Origin: Saprospiraceae bacterium
GTDB taxonomy: Bacteria; Bacteroidota; Bacteroidia; Chitinophagales; Saprospiraceae
Assembly (NCBI GenBank): GCA_020631405.1
Contig: JAHDHH010000005.1
Location: 1 to 64,000 of the forward strand
Length of the DNA: 64,000 bases
Reading direction: 5' to 3'
In this document: in pieces, positions 1-8,795 of the stretch
Position numbering within the stretch: the first letter of the stretch is position 1
Layout of the letters: each line of letters starts with the position of its first letter
Position numbers and translations under genes: made by a program
Notes under the pieces: model-generated
What the model saw: only the letters and a program-made list of their open reading frames with translations
What the model was told of the DNA's origin: nothing
Databases searched by the model: none

Positions 1-216
1 TTGAAAAGCTGGTTGTGTTGCATATTTTATTCCCGCTTCTTTAGTCGTTGGGAAATAGTGATCCATGACATCTATGGTAAAGTTGTCTATAATGGCAGTG
101 TCACAAATACCTTAGAGACTATTGATACATCTCTCTGGCAAAATGGTCTATATGTAGTTATACTGACAGATAAGACTAACAATTTGATTGAGACCTATAA
201 AGTTATAAAACAATAA
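1..216 (+). CDS. C-terminal fragment of a T9SS-sorted secreted protein
   Basis: The gene enters from the left edge, so only its last ~71 codons are visible. The tail (IHDIYGKVVYNGS, then a Trp-x-x-GLYVV turn and a basic end VIKQ) has the pattern of the type IX secretion C-terminal sorting domain, which carries cargo across the outer membrane. The expected YPNP-type start of that domain is not in this frame. A YFIPAS-like stretch is visible in frame 2 at about 28-45, which suggests a frameshift or a decayed end. A strong terminator follows at 226-258. The domain type is fairly secure. Whether the gene is intact cannot be decided from this window. Confidence 0.55.
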   Translation: MKSWLCCIFYSRFFSRWEIVIHDIYGKVVYNGSVTNTLETIDTSLWQNGLYVVILTDKTNNLIETYKVIKQ

Positions 217-225
217 GTTAATTTT

Positions 226-258
226 AAGTAGAGGGGCAAGCCCCTCTACTTACTTTTT
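226..258 (+). terminator. Intrinsic terminator after the first T9SS fragment
   Basis: A perfect 11-bp stem (AAGTAGAGGGG with CCCCTCTACTT, 226-251) with a 4-nt loop is followed by ACTTTTTAT. It separates the first fragment from the next gene. Confidence 0.85.
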
Positions 259-273
259 ATAATATAATTATTT

Positions 274-1848
274 ATGAGATATATCATCTATATACTTTTT
301 CTACTACCATCAGCGCTATGCTCTCAAACGTATTCTAAGGTTATTGATGATTTTGAAGGGACCAGTGAGCTAGGGCAAAATGCTGAGGAATTTGATGGAT
401 ATATTTATTGCTCTAGTGCAAGAATCTGTGAAGAATTGCAATCAACTTGTTTTGTTATTTATAAATTTAAATATGACGGAGAGAAGATTTGGGAAAAGAC
501 TATTCCATATCGTATTTCTAACAAAAATGAAATATTAATTACCAATGATACAATCACCGTAAGTACTCATGCATATTGGAATGAAGAACAACAGCAACGA
601 GAGATGGCTATAATCCAACTAAATTTAGATGGAGATATTATCAGGCAAGTAAATACTCCATTAACCTCACAGAACAATATTTATTGGTCATATGGACAAA
701 CCCAACACAAAGGCAAACACTATGTCTATGGAGTGAATAAATTCGTAGAGGAGGACACCTCAGCAGTTATGGTTATGGAATTTAATTCTGATTTGGAGCT
801 TGAGAACGAATATAATTATAGTCCAGATCGGTTTTGTGAAATCTTTCAGTTACAAACAGCACCAGATGGTGAGCTCTATGGTATGGTCAACTATACGCGA
901 TTCATAGGAGATCAAGATACAATGCAATTAGTTAAATTGAACTTAGAGACCAAGCAATTTGAGGTAGTCCATGAAGAGTGGAATGATTATGCAAATCAGA
1001 CAATTGTAGACTTCTTCTTTGATAATGATATGAACTTAGTACAGACATTTTTGAAAGACAACGAAAACCTATTGAATACAATAGATATCTGGTCAGTTCC
1101 GGATGCCGGAGTTGTTAAGAAGACTAATCAATTCACTGATGGGTGGCAGACTTTATTTGGCACCATAGAATTTACAAGACTAATAATTAGAGAAGAGTTT
1201 GTAATTCATGAACTTACTCAGGCATTGAATGGTGACGCTTTATTGGCAGGCAGTTTTAGCCGAATACCTATAAATGATTATGATCCATCAGTCCTCTTGG
1301 ATGATACTGGCTGGTTAGCACGTATTTCTCCAAATGGAGAGTTACTTTGGGGAAGGGCTTATGTCCATCCGACAGAAGAAGGAAATAATAGGCACGGCGC
1401 TTTCAATCATGTCACTGAGCTCACTGACGGTAGTTTAGTCGCATCTGGATGGCTTAATAAGTGGGACAAGGACGACCCCGAATTAGACTTTTGGCTAATG
1501 AGAGTTGGTGCAGATGGTTGTCTTGACGGATTTGTTTGTCAAGAGTTAGACACCTTGTTGACTGAGCCACATCTTGCGACTTCTATTCAAGAGATTTTTG
1601 ATATTGCCGAGCCGACACCACTCACACTTTATCCTAATCCAGTTAGTGATTATATAACGATTGAGTTGCCAACACTAAAAGGAAGACTTGCTGTCAGAGA
1701 TTTCTCAGGAAAACTTGTTTATTCTGATCATAGACCAACTTCTGAAAAGACACTACTTGATGTATCAAGTTTTAAACCTGGTCTGTATGTTGTTGAATAT
1801 ATTAACCAACGTGGGGAGGTGTTTTTGGAGAGGTTTGTAGTGGAGTAA
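274..1848 (+). CDS. Secreted T9SS-cargo protein of unknown function
   Basis: This is a 524-residue exported protein. Residues 1-17 form a signal peptide (basic start, hydrophobic core, cut before Gln18). From about residue 450 there is a classic T9SS type A sorting domain, starting LTLYPNPVSDY and ending in a short basic tail. The middle part has repeated beta-strand-like segments with Gly/Asp turns, of the kind found in beta-propeller proteins, and a Cys pair in GCLDGFVC near residue 415. No enzyme motif was recognised. The next gene downstream is a truncated paralog: both share a Tyr-Ile segment and a spaced Cys pair just after the signal peptide. The product is probably displayed on the cell surface or released. 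Confidence 0.8.
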   Translation: MRYIIYILFLLPSALCSQTYSKVIDDFEGTSELGQNAEEFDGYIYCSSARICEELQSTCFVIYKFKYDGEKIWEKTIPYRISNKNEILITNDTITVSTHAYWNEEQQQREMAIIQLNLDGDIIRQVNTPLTSQNNIYWSYGQTQHKGKHYVYGVNKFVEEDTSAVMVMEFNSDLELENEYNYSPDRFCEIFQLQTAPDGELYGMVNYTRFIGDQDTMQLVKLNLETKQFEVVHEEWNDYANQTIVDFFFDNDMNLVQTFLKDNENLLNTIDIWSVPDAGVVKKTNQFTDGWQTLFGTIEFTRLIIREEFVIHELTQALNGDALLAGSFSRIPINDYDPSVLLDDTGWLARISPNGELLWGRAYVHPTEEGNNRHGAFNHVTELTDGSLVASGWLNKWDKDDPELDFWLMRVGADGCLDGFVCQELDTLLTEPHLATSIQEIFDIAEPTPLTLYPNPVSDYITIELPTLKGRLAVRDFSGKLVYSDHRPTSEKTLLDVSSFKPGLYVVEYINQRGEVFLERFVVE

Positions 1849-1870
1849 ATGTCCGAAAAATAATTAAGCA

Positions 1871-2104
1871 ATGATGCGTAATATTTTATTATTTGTGTTG
1901 AGCCTCAGTCCTTTTTGGACCGAGGCTCAATCAAATTTTCTACATATTTTGGATCATGAACCAGATAGGTCAGGATATCAAGTACTTGAATATCAAGACA
2001 ACTATATTATCGTGGCTGCTAACTTTTGTGACTCGTGGTACGAATGTGGAACGATAATGGAGGTATGGAGTACCCCCAATAAACAGGACATTAAGTTTGG
2101 TTAG
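1871..2104 (+). pseudogene. Truncated paralog of the upstream T9SS-cargo gene
   Basis: Only the first ~65 codons of a secreted protein remain: a signal peptide ending at TEAQ, then an N-terminal region resembling the start of the product at 274-1848. The reading frame enters a mobile-element remnant at 2066 and stops at 2104. No continuation of the gene is visible on the far side of the element, so sequence has been lost as well as interrupted. The signal-peptide codons contain a long inverted repeat at 1898-1930. Confidence 0.7.
1898..1930. repeat. Inverted repeat inside a signal-peptide coding region
   Basis: Arms TTGAGCCTC-A-GTCC and GGAC-C-GAGGCTCAA (13 bp paired, one mismatch) flank a TTTTT loop. 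The repeat lies 27 nt after the start codon of the truncated gene. It could form a stable mRNA hairpin close to the translation start. It has no T-run, so it is not a typical terminator. Confidence 0.6.
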
Positions 2105-2359
2105 GAATTTGCAGTCAAATATTACATGAGAACAAGAAGAAAGTTTACATCAAAATTTAAGACACAAGTTGCTATAGAAGCAATAAGTGAGAAGTACAGT
2201 TTATCAGAGTTAGCAGAGAAGCATCAACTGCATCCGAATCAGATATCACAATGGAAGCACCAGTTTTTGAAGAATGCAGAAGTGGTATTATAATAATTAC
2301 TAATATGATTTGTTAACTAAATTCCTACTAAAACTGTCCTGCACTTGGGGGATACTCCA
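2066..2359. mobile_element. IS3-family remnant with terminal inverted repeats
   Basis: The two ends match as imperfect inverted repeats of about 40 bp. The left end begins TGGAGTACCCCC, then CAGGACA, and later TAGGAATTT. The reverse complement of the right end reads TGGAGTATCCCCC, then CAGGACA and TAGGAATTT. Between them lies a truncated IS3-type OrfA; orfB is missing. At about 290 bp the unit is far smaller than a full IS3 element (1.2-1.5 kb), so it is an internally deleted or MITE-like derivative. No clear target-site duplication is visible (GTA on the left, ACA on the right). Confidence 0.7.
2126..2293 (+). pseudogene. IS3-family transposase OrfA, truncated
   Basis: This short reading frame of 55 codons starts at ATG 2126. 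The product begins MRTRRKFTSKFK and contains ELAEKHQLHPNQISQWK, the helix-turn-helix of IS3-family OrfA proteins (COG2963). Normal OrfA is about 90-110 residues and continues into a coiled coil; here it stops after KNAEVVL. The DDE-nuclease OrfB is absent, so the element cannot move by itself. Confidence 0.75.
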
Positions 2360-2594
2360 ACATTCTGTAGGCTTTTCATAATGTAGATTTAAAAATTAGA
2401 AAATAGAATAACTACATGCTGCTATAAAAAGGACGCCTAAGTATAAAGGAGCAATTGTTTAATGCCCTACCGATTGTTAACAAAATTTCTAAAAAAAAGA
2501 GTTGTCAACAAATGGTTAACAATAAGAAAACCTAAATACGTTTGTTTGAAAATCTTAAAAATATATAACTGACTGAATATCAATAGAAATGTGA
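2360..2594. other. AT-rich intergenic stretch with nothing recognised
   Basis: This stretch lies between the IS remnant and the tRNA terminator. No convincing reading frame, repeat or RNA fold was seen. It may include decayed sequence of the disrupted gene. Confidence 0.5.
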
Positions 2595-2621
2595 ATAAAA
2601 AGGGAGTCTTGCGACTCCCTT
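2595..2621 (-). terminator. Terminator of tRNA-Arg
   Basis: On the minus strand an AGGGAGTC/GACTCCCT stem (2601-2620) is followed by TTTTA. It lies 3 nt past the 3' end of the tRNA. Confidence 0.8.
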
Positions 2622-2623
2622 TG

Positions 2624-2697
2624 TGACCACGGAAGGATTCGAACCCTCAACCCTCAGAGCCGAAATCTGATATTCTATCCAGTTGAACTACGTAGCC
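2624..2697 (-). tRNA. tRNA-Arg (anticodon TCG)
   Basis: This 74-nt cloverleaf was read on the minus strand. The acceptor stem is GGCTACG/CGTGGTC with two G-U pairs and discriminator A. The anticodon stem TCAGA/TCTGA closes loop TTTCGGC, giving anticodon TCG, which reads CGA. The T-arm is GAGGG-TTCGAAT-CCTTC. No CCA is encoded after the discriminator. It is a single tRNA with its own terminator. Confidence 0.92.
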
Positions 2698-2855
2698 ATT
2701 AGAATTATGCATCAAAAGTAAGTAACTTTCAGTAATACTCACCTACTCCACCTAGCTATATTATCACTCATCAGCAGTAAGCCTTTGATGTGTTAAGAAT
2801 CTCAGATTAAGACATAGGGCTTAAGTATTATACAACTTAATAATGTTAAGTGGTT

Positions 2856-2863
2856 TATATTTG
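2856..2863 (+). promoter_or_regulatory. Bacteroidota -7 promoter box, leaderless start
   Basis: TATATTTG matches the Bacteroidota -7 consensus TAnnTTTG exactly. It ends 4 nt before the ATG at 2868, so transcription should begin at or very near the start codon. No clear -33 TTTG was found 19 bp upstream. Confidence 0.6.
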
Positions 2864-2867
2864 CAAA

Positions 2868-3476
2868 ATGAGATACTTCGCAACACTCCTACTTGTCACG
2901 ATGCTAGCTGCAGGAGCATTTGGACAAAACAAAAACAATCCTTATCCTGAGTTTAAGCCTGTCAACAATAATGTCGCTGTGGCTTCTACTATGGATTGCC
3001 AACTGACCAGAGATAAGAACAACATTTTGAGTTCTAAATACCACAAGATATTAGGCCATACTCACAAGGAGCTGGAGAGGTACCTAGTCAATGAAGAACT
3101 CTTAGAAGTATTCGTATCAGTATCTACATTTGGTGACGACTATTTTCTAGATGTCAATTATGTGTTTAACACTCCAAAGGGTATCCAGAGCTATGGTGGG
3201 TTTTCAAAAGGTAGCCCAGTAAAGGTAGCATTACTCAATGGCGAAAAACTGTTTTTCAACAATATCAAAGTATCACGAGGAAAGGTAAATACGAAGGAAG
3301 GTCTATCCTACTTTACAGCTAGCTATATGATTGATGATTATGAATTGAAAAACTTAAAAGATGCTCCGATTATGACTTGGGAAGTTACCTTCCTGTATGG
3401 CACTGAGTCGTATGCGGTAGAAAACATCAACCTCATCAGGCAATTATTGAACTGTATCGAAAGTAAAAAATCATGA
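2868..3476 (+). CDS. Small secreted protein of unknown function
   Basis: The start is placed at ATG 2868. An upstream in-frame GTG at 2850 would put the promoter box inside the coding region, and the ATG gives a clean signal peptide (MRYFATLLLVTMLAAGAFGQ). The ~182-residue mature protein is beta-rich and has no motif recognised here. Its stop overlaps the start of miaE by 4 nt (ATGA), so the two are probably translationally coupled. There is no T9SS sorting domain, so a periplasmic location is likely. Confidence 0.7.
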   Translation: MRYFATLLLVTMLAAGAFGQNKNNPYPEFKPVNNNVAVASTMDCQLTRDKNNILSSKYHKILGHTHKELERYLVNEELLEVFVSVSTFGDDYFLDVNYVFNTPKGIQSYGGFSKGSPVKVALLNGEKLFFNNIKVSRGKVNTKEGLSYFTASYMIDDYELKNLKDAPIMTWEVTFLYGTESYAVENINLIRQLLNCIESKKS

Positions 3477-4066
3477 GCCTTACAACATTAGGTCTTAAGC
3501 TTCCAACTGATCCAAGATGGGTTAACCTCGCAGAAATGGACCTTGGAGAAATCCTTTCAGACCATGCCTATTGTGAGCAAAAGGCAGCTACAACTTGTAT
3601 TACTTTGATTCAAAAATTTTCTGACAAAGATGACGTCGTCAGAGAACTAGCCCCGATAGTCACTGAAGAGTGGGGACACTTCCGTCAAGTGCTTAGAGAA
3701 ATGGACAACCGAGGGCTCAAACTTGGAGAGCAACGTAAAGATGAATACGTCAATGCACTGATGAAGTTTGCGAGAAAAGATGGAAGTCGAGAAATGGCCT
3801 TAGTAGAACGCTTACTGGTATCAGCATTGATTGAAGCGAGGTCTTGCGAAAGATTTAGGCTCTTGTCATTGCATATAGCCGAAGAGGAACTCAAAGAGTT
3901 CTATCATGGGTTCATGATAGCAGAAGCGGATCACTACAAAATGTTTCTGAGGCTAGCTAAGAAGTACGGTGGTGAAGAGGCTGTGTCCAAGCGATGGCAG
4001 GAGTTTCTGGACTTCGAAGCAGAGTTATTGGCTAATATGACACCTCGAGGAGATAGGATGCATTAA
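3473..4066 (+). CDS. miaE: tRNA-(ms2io6A37) hydroxylase MiaE
   Basis: Family knowledge: MiaE is a diiron monooxygenase that hydroxylates the isopentenyl group of ms2i6A at position 37 of tRNAs reading UNN codons. This 197-residue protein has the ferritin-like ligand pattern: Glu35 in CEQKA, E66-x-x-H69 in EEWGHF, Glu121 in IEARSCERF, and E151-x-x-H154 in AEADHY. The length is normal for the family. It overlaps the secreted-protein gene upstream by 4 nt. No other tRNA-modification gene is adjacent. Confidence 0.9.
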   Translation: MSLTTLGLKLPTDPRWVNLAEMDLGEILSDHAYCEQKAATTCITLIQKFSDKDDVVRELAPIVTEEWGHFRQVLREMDNRGLKLGEQRKDEYVNALMKFARKDGSREMALVERLLVSALIEARSCERFRLLSLHIAEEELKEFYHGFMIAEADHYKMFLRLAKKYGGEEAVSKRWQEFLDFEAELLANMTPRGDRMH

Positions 4067-4128
4067 TTCGCTATCCTTCTTAGGATTCAGAATAAGTCTT
4101 ACATTTATACTTTACCAAATACACGAAC

Positions 4129-5214
4129 ATGAAGTACTCTTTACTATTTAGTCTGTTCCTTGCATTGACTGCGACCGTCAGTGCTCAGTACAATTTCAAG
4201 GACGTAAAAAGAGTAGGTTGTACACCTGTCAAAAATCAACAGAGAACTGGGACTTGTTGGTCTTATGCCACGGCATCTCTTCTAGAATCAGAAGTGGCAA
4301 GAATGGGCAAAGGCGATATAGACCTAAGTGAAATGTTTGTCGTAAGAAACATTTATCAAGACAAGGCTATGAACTATGTCCTTCGTCAAGGCAAGGCAAA
4401 CTTTAGTCAAGGAAGCCTCTCTCATGATCTCATGAGAATGGTATCAAAGGTCGGAATTGTACCGCAAGGAGCTTACAAAGGAAAAAGAGACTTTGACAAG
4501 GGATATGACCATTCTGAAATGGAAGCTGGAATGAAAGGATTCCTTGATGGAATCAGTAAGTCAAAACAACTTAGTCCGAAGTGGATGGATGGACTCAATG
4601 CCATTATGGATGTCTACATGGGGCCAGTACCTTCAACATTTGATTATAAAGGCAAGGAATACACCCCTGAAGAATTTGCTAACTATCTCGGGATTAATGG
4701 TGATGACTATCTAAGCTATACATCGTTTACCCATCATGCTTTTGGAGAAGAATTTATATTAGAAATTCCTGACAACTATTCTAATGGTTCATTCATTAAT
4801 GTACCTATGAATGACCTACTTGCTCTAGTTCATCATGCTATAGACAATGGATACAGTGTTGCTTGGGATGGTGATGTTAGCGAAGTAGGATTTTCTGCAA
4901 AGAATGGAATTGCAGTACTTCCAACTGATCCAAAACGAGAAGATCTATTTACCAAAATAGGAGACGAAATTGAAGTAACACAAGAAGCAAGGCAAGCCAA
5001 CTTCATGAATTATTCTACTACAGACGACCACCTCATGCACTTAGTAGGCAAGGCAAAAGACAAGGCTGGCAATATCTATTTCATCATCAAAAATAGCTGG
5101 GGTGAGATCAGTGAGCACAAAGGCTTTCTCTATATGTCCGAAGCTTACTTTAAGATGAAGACAGTAGCAATAATGCTTCACAAGGATGGAGTTCCTAACA
5201 AGCTTTCTAAATAG
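4129..5214 (+). CDS. Secreted C1-family cysteine peptidase (bleomycin-hydrolase-like)
   Basis: This 361-residue exported protein has a signal peptide cut near residue 20 (VSAQ). The papain-fold active site is visible in order: oxyanion Gln37 in VKNQQRTG, nucleophile Cys43 in GTCWSYA, His301 in TDDHLMH, and Asn322 in IKNSWGE. The insert between Cys and His and the KNSWGE-x-x-x-H-KGF end resemble the C1B (aminopeptidase C/bleomycin hydrolase) branch more than true papain. Cytoplasmic PepC enzymes lack a signal peptide, so this one likely acts in the periplasm. A TACATTTA box (one mismatch to TAnnTTTG) lies at 4100-4107. priA follows after 6 nt. Confidence 0.85.
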   Translation: MKYSLLFSLFLALTATVSAQYNFKDVKRVGCTPVKNQQRTGTCWSYATASLLESEVARMGKGDIDLSEMFVVRNIYQDKAMNYVLRQGKANFSQGSLSHDLMRMVSKVGIVPQGAYKGKRDFDKGYDHSEMEAGMKGFLDGISKSKQLSPKWMDGLNAIMDVYMGPVPSTFDYKGKEYTPEEFANYLGINGDDYLSYTSFTHHAFGEEFILEIPDNYSNGSFINVPMNDLLALVHHAIDNGYSVAWDGDVSEVGFSAKNGIAVLPTDPKREDLFTKIGDEIEVTQEARQANFMNYSTTDDHLMHLVGKAKDKAGNIYFIIKNSWGEISEHKGFLYMSEAYFKMKTVAIMLHKDGVPNKLSK

Positions 5215-5220
5215 CAACAT

Positions 5221-7659
5221 ATGCTAATAAAGGTATTGCTACCTCTGGCTATACCCAGAAGTTACTCATACAAGGTTCCAGAAGCACTCCAAAGCCAAAT
5301 ACGCTTTGGTATCAGAGTGGAAATACCCCTAAGAGGTAAGCTTTATTCCGGAATAGTAGTCAATACTTCTGCTGAAGAAGAAGACTTGGTCAAACCAAAG
5401 GCTATAGTTTCAATCATTGACCATGAAGCCGTTGTCACCAGTACTCAACTCAAACTCTGGCAATGGATTGCAGATTACTATTGTTGTACTTTAGGTCAGG
5501 TCATGAATATAGCCATTCCTTCAGGCCTGAAACTACATAGTGAGACAAGGATATCAGCCTCAGATGCGTTAGATAGCCACCTAGAAAACATCAAAGATGA
5601 CGATGAGTTTATGATCGCAGAAGCATTGACGAATAATGCAGAAATCTCCATTGACGAACTCAGAAAAATACTAGGTAAGAACACCGTCTACCCAAAGATC
5701 AAGTCACTACTCGATCAACGGCTCATTACTATCAGCGAACACCTAATCCAAAAATACAAGCCAAAGACACAAGACTTTGTAAGGTTTACTGAGCCATATA
5801 GAAGTAAGGAGGTCAATATAAACAATGCCTTCGAACTGACTACTAAAAGCGAAAAGCAAACACAGACACTGCTTGCCATGCTCAGCCTTTCACAAAAAAT
5901 GGAGTGGATTGACAAGAGTGATCTTTATAAGAAGTCTCCCTCAGATTCAACAGTAATCAATGCCCTTATCAAGAAGGGTATAATTGAAAAGGAAACATTT
6001 GAAATTAGTAGGATCAAACCAGAAGGTGATGAAACCAATGTCTTGCCGCCTATGTCAGAAGCTCAACAAGGAGCCTATGAAGAAATTAAACAGCACTTCT
6101 CTGAAGACAAGAATGTCCTCTTGTTTGGAGTGACCGGTAGTGGAAAGACAAGGATATACACTGAAATCATACAAGAGACAATCAATAATGGTAAGCAGGT
6201 CCTCTTTCTACTTCCAGAAATTGCCCTAACTACCCAACTCGTGCAGAGACTCAGCAAAACCTTTGGGGCGGAAGTAGGCGTCTATCATAGTAGACTCAAC
6301 CCACAAACCCGCGTCGAACTTTACAAATCCGCCTTAGGGGAAAAAAGTATCTTCATCGGAGCCAGGTCTAGCCTATTTCTACCATTCAGAGACTTAGGGC
6401 TAATCGTAGTAGACGAAGAACATGATCCTTCCTACAAACAGACAGATCCAGCACCTAGATACCAAGGCAGAGATACTGCCCTATACCTTGCAAGACTCTG
6501 CGGCGCCAAGGTCATACTCGGTAGCGCTACCCCATCGATGGAGACCTATCTCAACGGGATTGAAGACAAACTGGGAGTAGTCAATCTCATACATCGATAT
6601 GGAGATGCTGTGCTACCAGATATTGAGATTGTAGACCTTCGAGATATGTATGCTAAGAATAAGATGAGGGCAATGTTTAGCTTACCCTTACTTAAGCAAA
6701 TGAAAGCCTCCCTCGAACTCGGTGAGCAAATCTTGCTCTTCCAAAATAGAAGAGGCTACTCTCCTACTCTGCAATGTACCGTCTGCGAATGGAATGCCGA
6801 ATGTCCCAATTGCGACGTAAGCTTGACTACACATCAATATTATGAAGAACTCCGCTGCCATTATTGTGGATATAAAAATATTATGCCTAAGGAATGTCCT
6901 GCATGCGGCAACCAAAAGCTTGTCAAACTAGGGTTTGGGACTGAGAAGATCGAAGATGAGTTACGTAAGTATCTCAAAGAGGCCAAGATCGCCAGACTCG
7001 ATTATGATACTGCAAAAACACGAAGTCAATTTGAGAATATCATCTATGACTTCGAGCATCACAATATTGATATCTTGATTGGTACACAGATGATCACCAA
7101 GGGACTAGACTTTGACAATATTGGTTTAGTGGGAGTATTACTTGCAGACAAAATCATGAATTTTCCAGATTTTAGAGCCAATGAAAGAGCCTTCCAACTC
7201 TTCACTCAAGTGGCTGGCCGAGCAGGTCGTCGTAAGAAAAAAGGGAAAGTCATGATTCAGACATTCAATCCGACCCATGATGTCATTCAGGAGACCCTCC
7301 ACCTTGACTATAAGAAATACTATACAAGGGAACTGGACGAACGCAAGCAATTTCTCTATCCGCCATACTATCGACAAATTTTGATTACAATCAAACACAA
7401 GTCAATGGAAAAGGCCACAGCAGTATCCACCTATATGGTAGAACGCCTCAAAGCTTCTCTTGGGCCAAGAGTCATTGGACCGGCTACTCCATCCATTGCT
7501 CGGATTAGAAATATGTATATTCAACATATCACAATCAAGATGGAAAAAGATTGGAAGATTGTGGGACAAGTCAAGGATTTAGTCAAGGCTGAAATAGTAA
7601 GCATTAGAAATCAAAAAAACATGTCTACTGTAAGGATCAATGTGAATGTAGATCCTTGA
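5221..7659 (+). CDS. priA: Primosomal replication-restart helicase PriA
   Basis: PriA recognises stalled forks and reloads the replicative helicase. At 812 residues this is a typical length. The order is an N-terminal 3'-DNA-binding domain, a winged-helix region, a helicase core with Walker A GVTGSGKT at ~303-310 and Walker B DEEH at ~398-401, then a zinc-binding insert of paired Cys at ~519-561 (CTVC, CPNC, CHYC, CPAC). The helicase motif VAGRAGRR follows at ~660. It starts 6 nt after the peptidase stop and may share its transcript. Confidence 0.97.
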   Translation: MLIKVLLPLAIPRSYSYKVPEALQSQIRFGIRVEIPLRGKLYSGIVVNTSAEEEDLVKPKAIVSIIDHEAVVTSTQLKLWQWIADYYCCTLGQVMNIAIPSGLKLHSETRISASDALDSHLENIKDDDEFMIAEALTNNAEISIDELRKILGKNTVYPKIKSLLDQRLITISEHLIQKYKPKTQDFVRFTEPYRSKEVNINNAFELTTKSEKQTQTLLAMLSLSQKMEWIDKSDLYKKSPSDSTVINALIKKGIIEKETFEISRIKPEGDETNVLPPMSEAQQGAYEEIKQHFSEDKNVLLFGVTGSGKTRIYTEIIQETINNGKQVLFLLPEIALTTQLVQRLSKTFGAEVGVYHSRLNPQTRVELYKSALGEKSIFIGARSSLFLPFRDLGLIVVDEEHDPSYKQTDPAPRYQGRDTALYLARLCGAKVILGSATPSMETYLNGIEDKLGVVNLIHRYGDAVLPDIEIVDLRDMYAKNKMRAMFSLPLLKQMKASLELGEQILLFQNRRGYSPTLQCTVCEWNAECPNCDVSLTTHQYYEELRCHYCGYKNIMPKECPACGNQKLVKLGFGTEKIEDELRKYLKEAKIARLDYDTAKTRSQFENIIYDFEHHNIDILIGTQMITKGLDFDNIGLVGVLLADKIMNFPDFRANERAFQLFTQVAGRAGRRKKKGKVMIQTFNPTHDVIQETLHLDYKKYYTRELDERKQFLYPPYYRQILITIKHKSMEKATAVSTYMVERLKASLGPRVIGPATPSIARIRNMYIQHITIKMEKDWKIVGQVKDLVKAEIVSIRNQKNMSTVRINVNVDP

Positions 7660-7746
7660 TATTACTGTAAGTTTTCTTAGATTATACATTCTTAATCTCC
7701 TTATTACTCTTTGTATTCATGTACTACTCAATATTTTCACGATACA

Positions 7747-8328
7747 ATGAGGGCAATTTTATTTTTTATCTGTCAACAAGGTTGACCAGTTTTAGAATGA
7801 GGTCTTGAACTAGGTGATGCAAATAATGATCCACCGGGAGATAGTCGTGATCCTTGGAGAAACTCTGATCTAGGGGGTGTAATTCAAATTACATCGGCTG
7901 CTAACTCAGGTGCATTTGCCATGAAGTTACCTTCTGATGGTTCGAGGATAGGATACCAAGAAATAGCTGTAAGCGCTAATACTAGCTTCACATTAGACTT
8001 CTTTTATTTCTTAGATGATCCAGACCTTGGAACATTAACAGTTGATGTACTTGCTGGAGGCGGATATGATGCTAACCAATCTTTAGCAACTGGAACTGTT
8101 CTTGGTACATTTACAGACAAATCTGCAACTGCATATACTTACGAAAGTATTGCTTTCAATAGCGGATCTAACACAATAGAATCACTATACATCCACAATG
8201 AAGGAGTTGAGGCTCAAGTTGATGACATCTCAATCAATTGTAACTCCAGCAATGGATGAAGTGGTAATGGAGGTAGTAATTCCAGTGGTGAAATTGGGAC
8301 TGTAAATAATTTTGTGTTTGATGGCTAA
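7747..8328 (+). pseudogene. Decayed surface glycan-binding lipoprotein (alginate-PUL type)
   Basis: One frame runs from ATG 7747 to TAA 8326-8328 and is broken by TGA at 7783, 7798 and 8257. The encoded text, for example ELGDANNDPPGDSRDPW, then NSDLGGVIQI, LPSDGSRIGYQ and a C-terminal VDDISI strand, resembles the carbohydrate-binding-like domain of PKD-type lipoproteins encoded in alginate PULs of Bacteroidota. All three stops sit where Gly would fit (GGA to TGA). The end is adjacent to an IS256 fragment. It borders the live PUL, so it is probably a relic of a larger or rearranged locus. Confidence 0.65.
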
Positions 8329-8381
8329 GTAGAAAATCGTTTTTAACTTTCATAGGCTAAATTTTTGCAAAAAATTTACTT

Positions 8382-8795
8382 ATGAATAATAAAACTGAGA
8401 AATTATTAGATGCACTTATCGACCAGATTGAAGATGGTGCAGAATTTGAAAAAATCCAAGAAGCACTTAAGAAAAGAGGTATTCAATCCTTACTAAGAGC
8501 TGAGTTGTCAGGTCATCCAGGATACGCTGAGGGACAAAGACCGATCGGCACTAATATGCGAAATGGCTACAGCGAAAAGACGCTTAAAAATCAGGATGGA
8601 GAAATGCGGATCAAAGTGCCTCGGGACAGAGAAGGCAGTTTTGAACCTGTAATTGTGCCGAAGCACAAGAGCATATCTCAAAAGCTTACTGATTGCATTA
8701 TGTTACTGTATGCCAAAGGAATGAGCAATGCTGATATCATTGATTTTGTAGATCACAGTTATGGTGACACCCCTTCAAACTTAAGTTCAGTCTAA
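8382..8795 (+). pseudogene. IS256-family transposase, N-terminal fragment
   Basis: The frame encodes 137 residues, against about 400 for full IS256-family (Transposase_mut) enzymes. The N-terminal zone is recognisable: LLRAELSGHPGY, RNGYSEKTL, KVPRDREGSFEP, and a region ending ADIIDFVDHSYG. After that the frame switches to a short unrelated tail and stops, so the DDE catalytic domain is lost. It follows the lipoprotein pseudogene by 53 nt and probably took part in disrupting it. Confidence 0.82.

Noticed and set aside
7779-7790. AAGGTTGACCAG, partly like the operator
   Set aside because: Only the core matches, and the bases are explained by the coding frame of the lipoprotein relic.
7747-8328. 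UGA recoded as glycine
   Set aside because: Other genes in the window end in TGA with normal family lengths (priA, for example), so a recoded UGA is not credible. Decay explains the stops.
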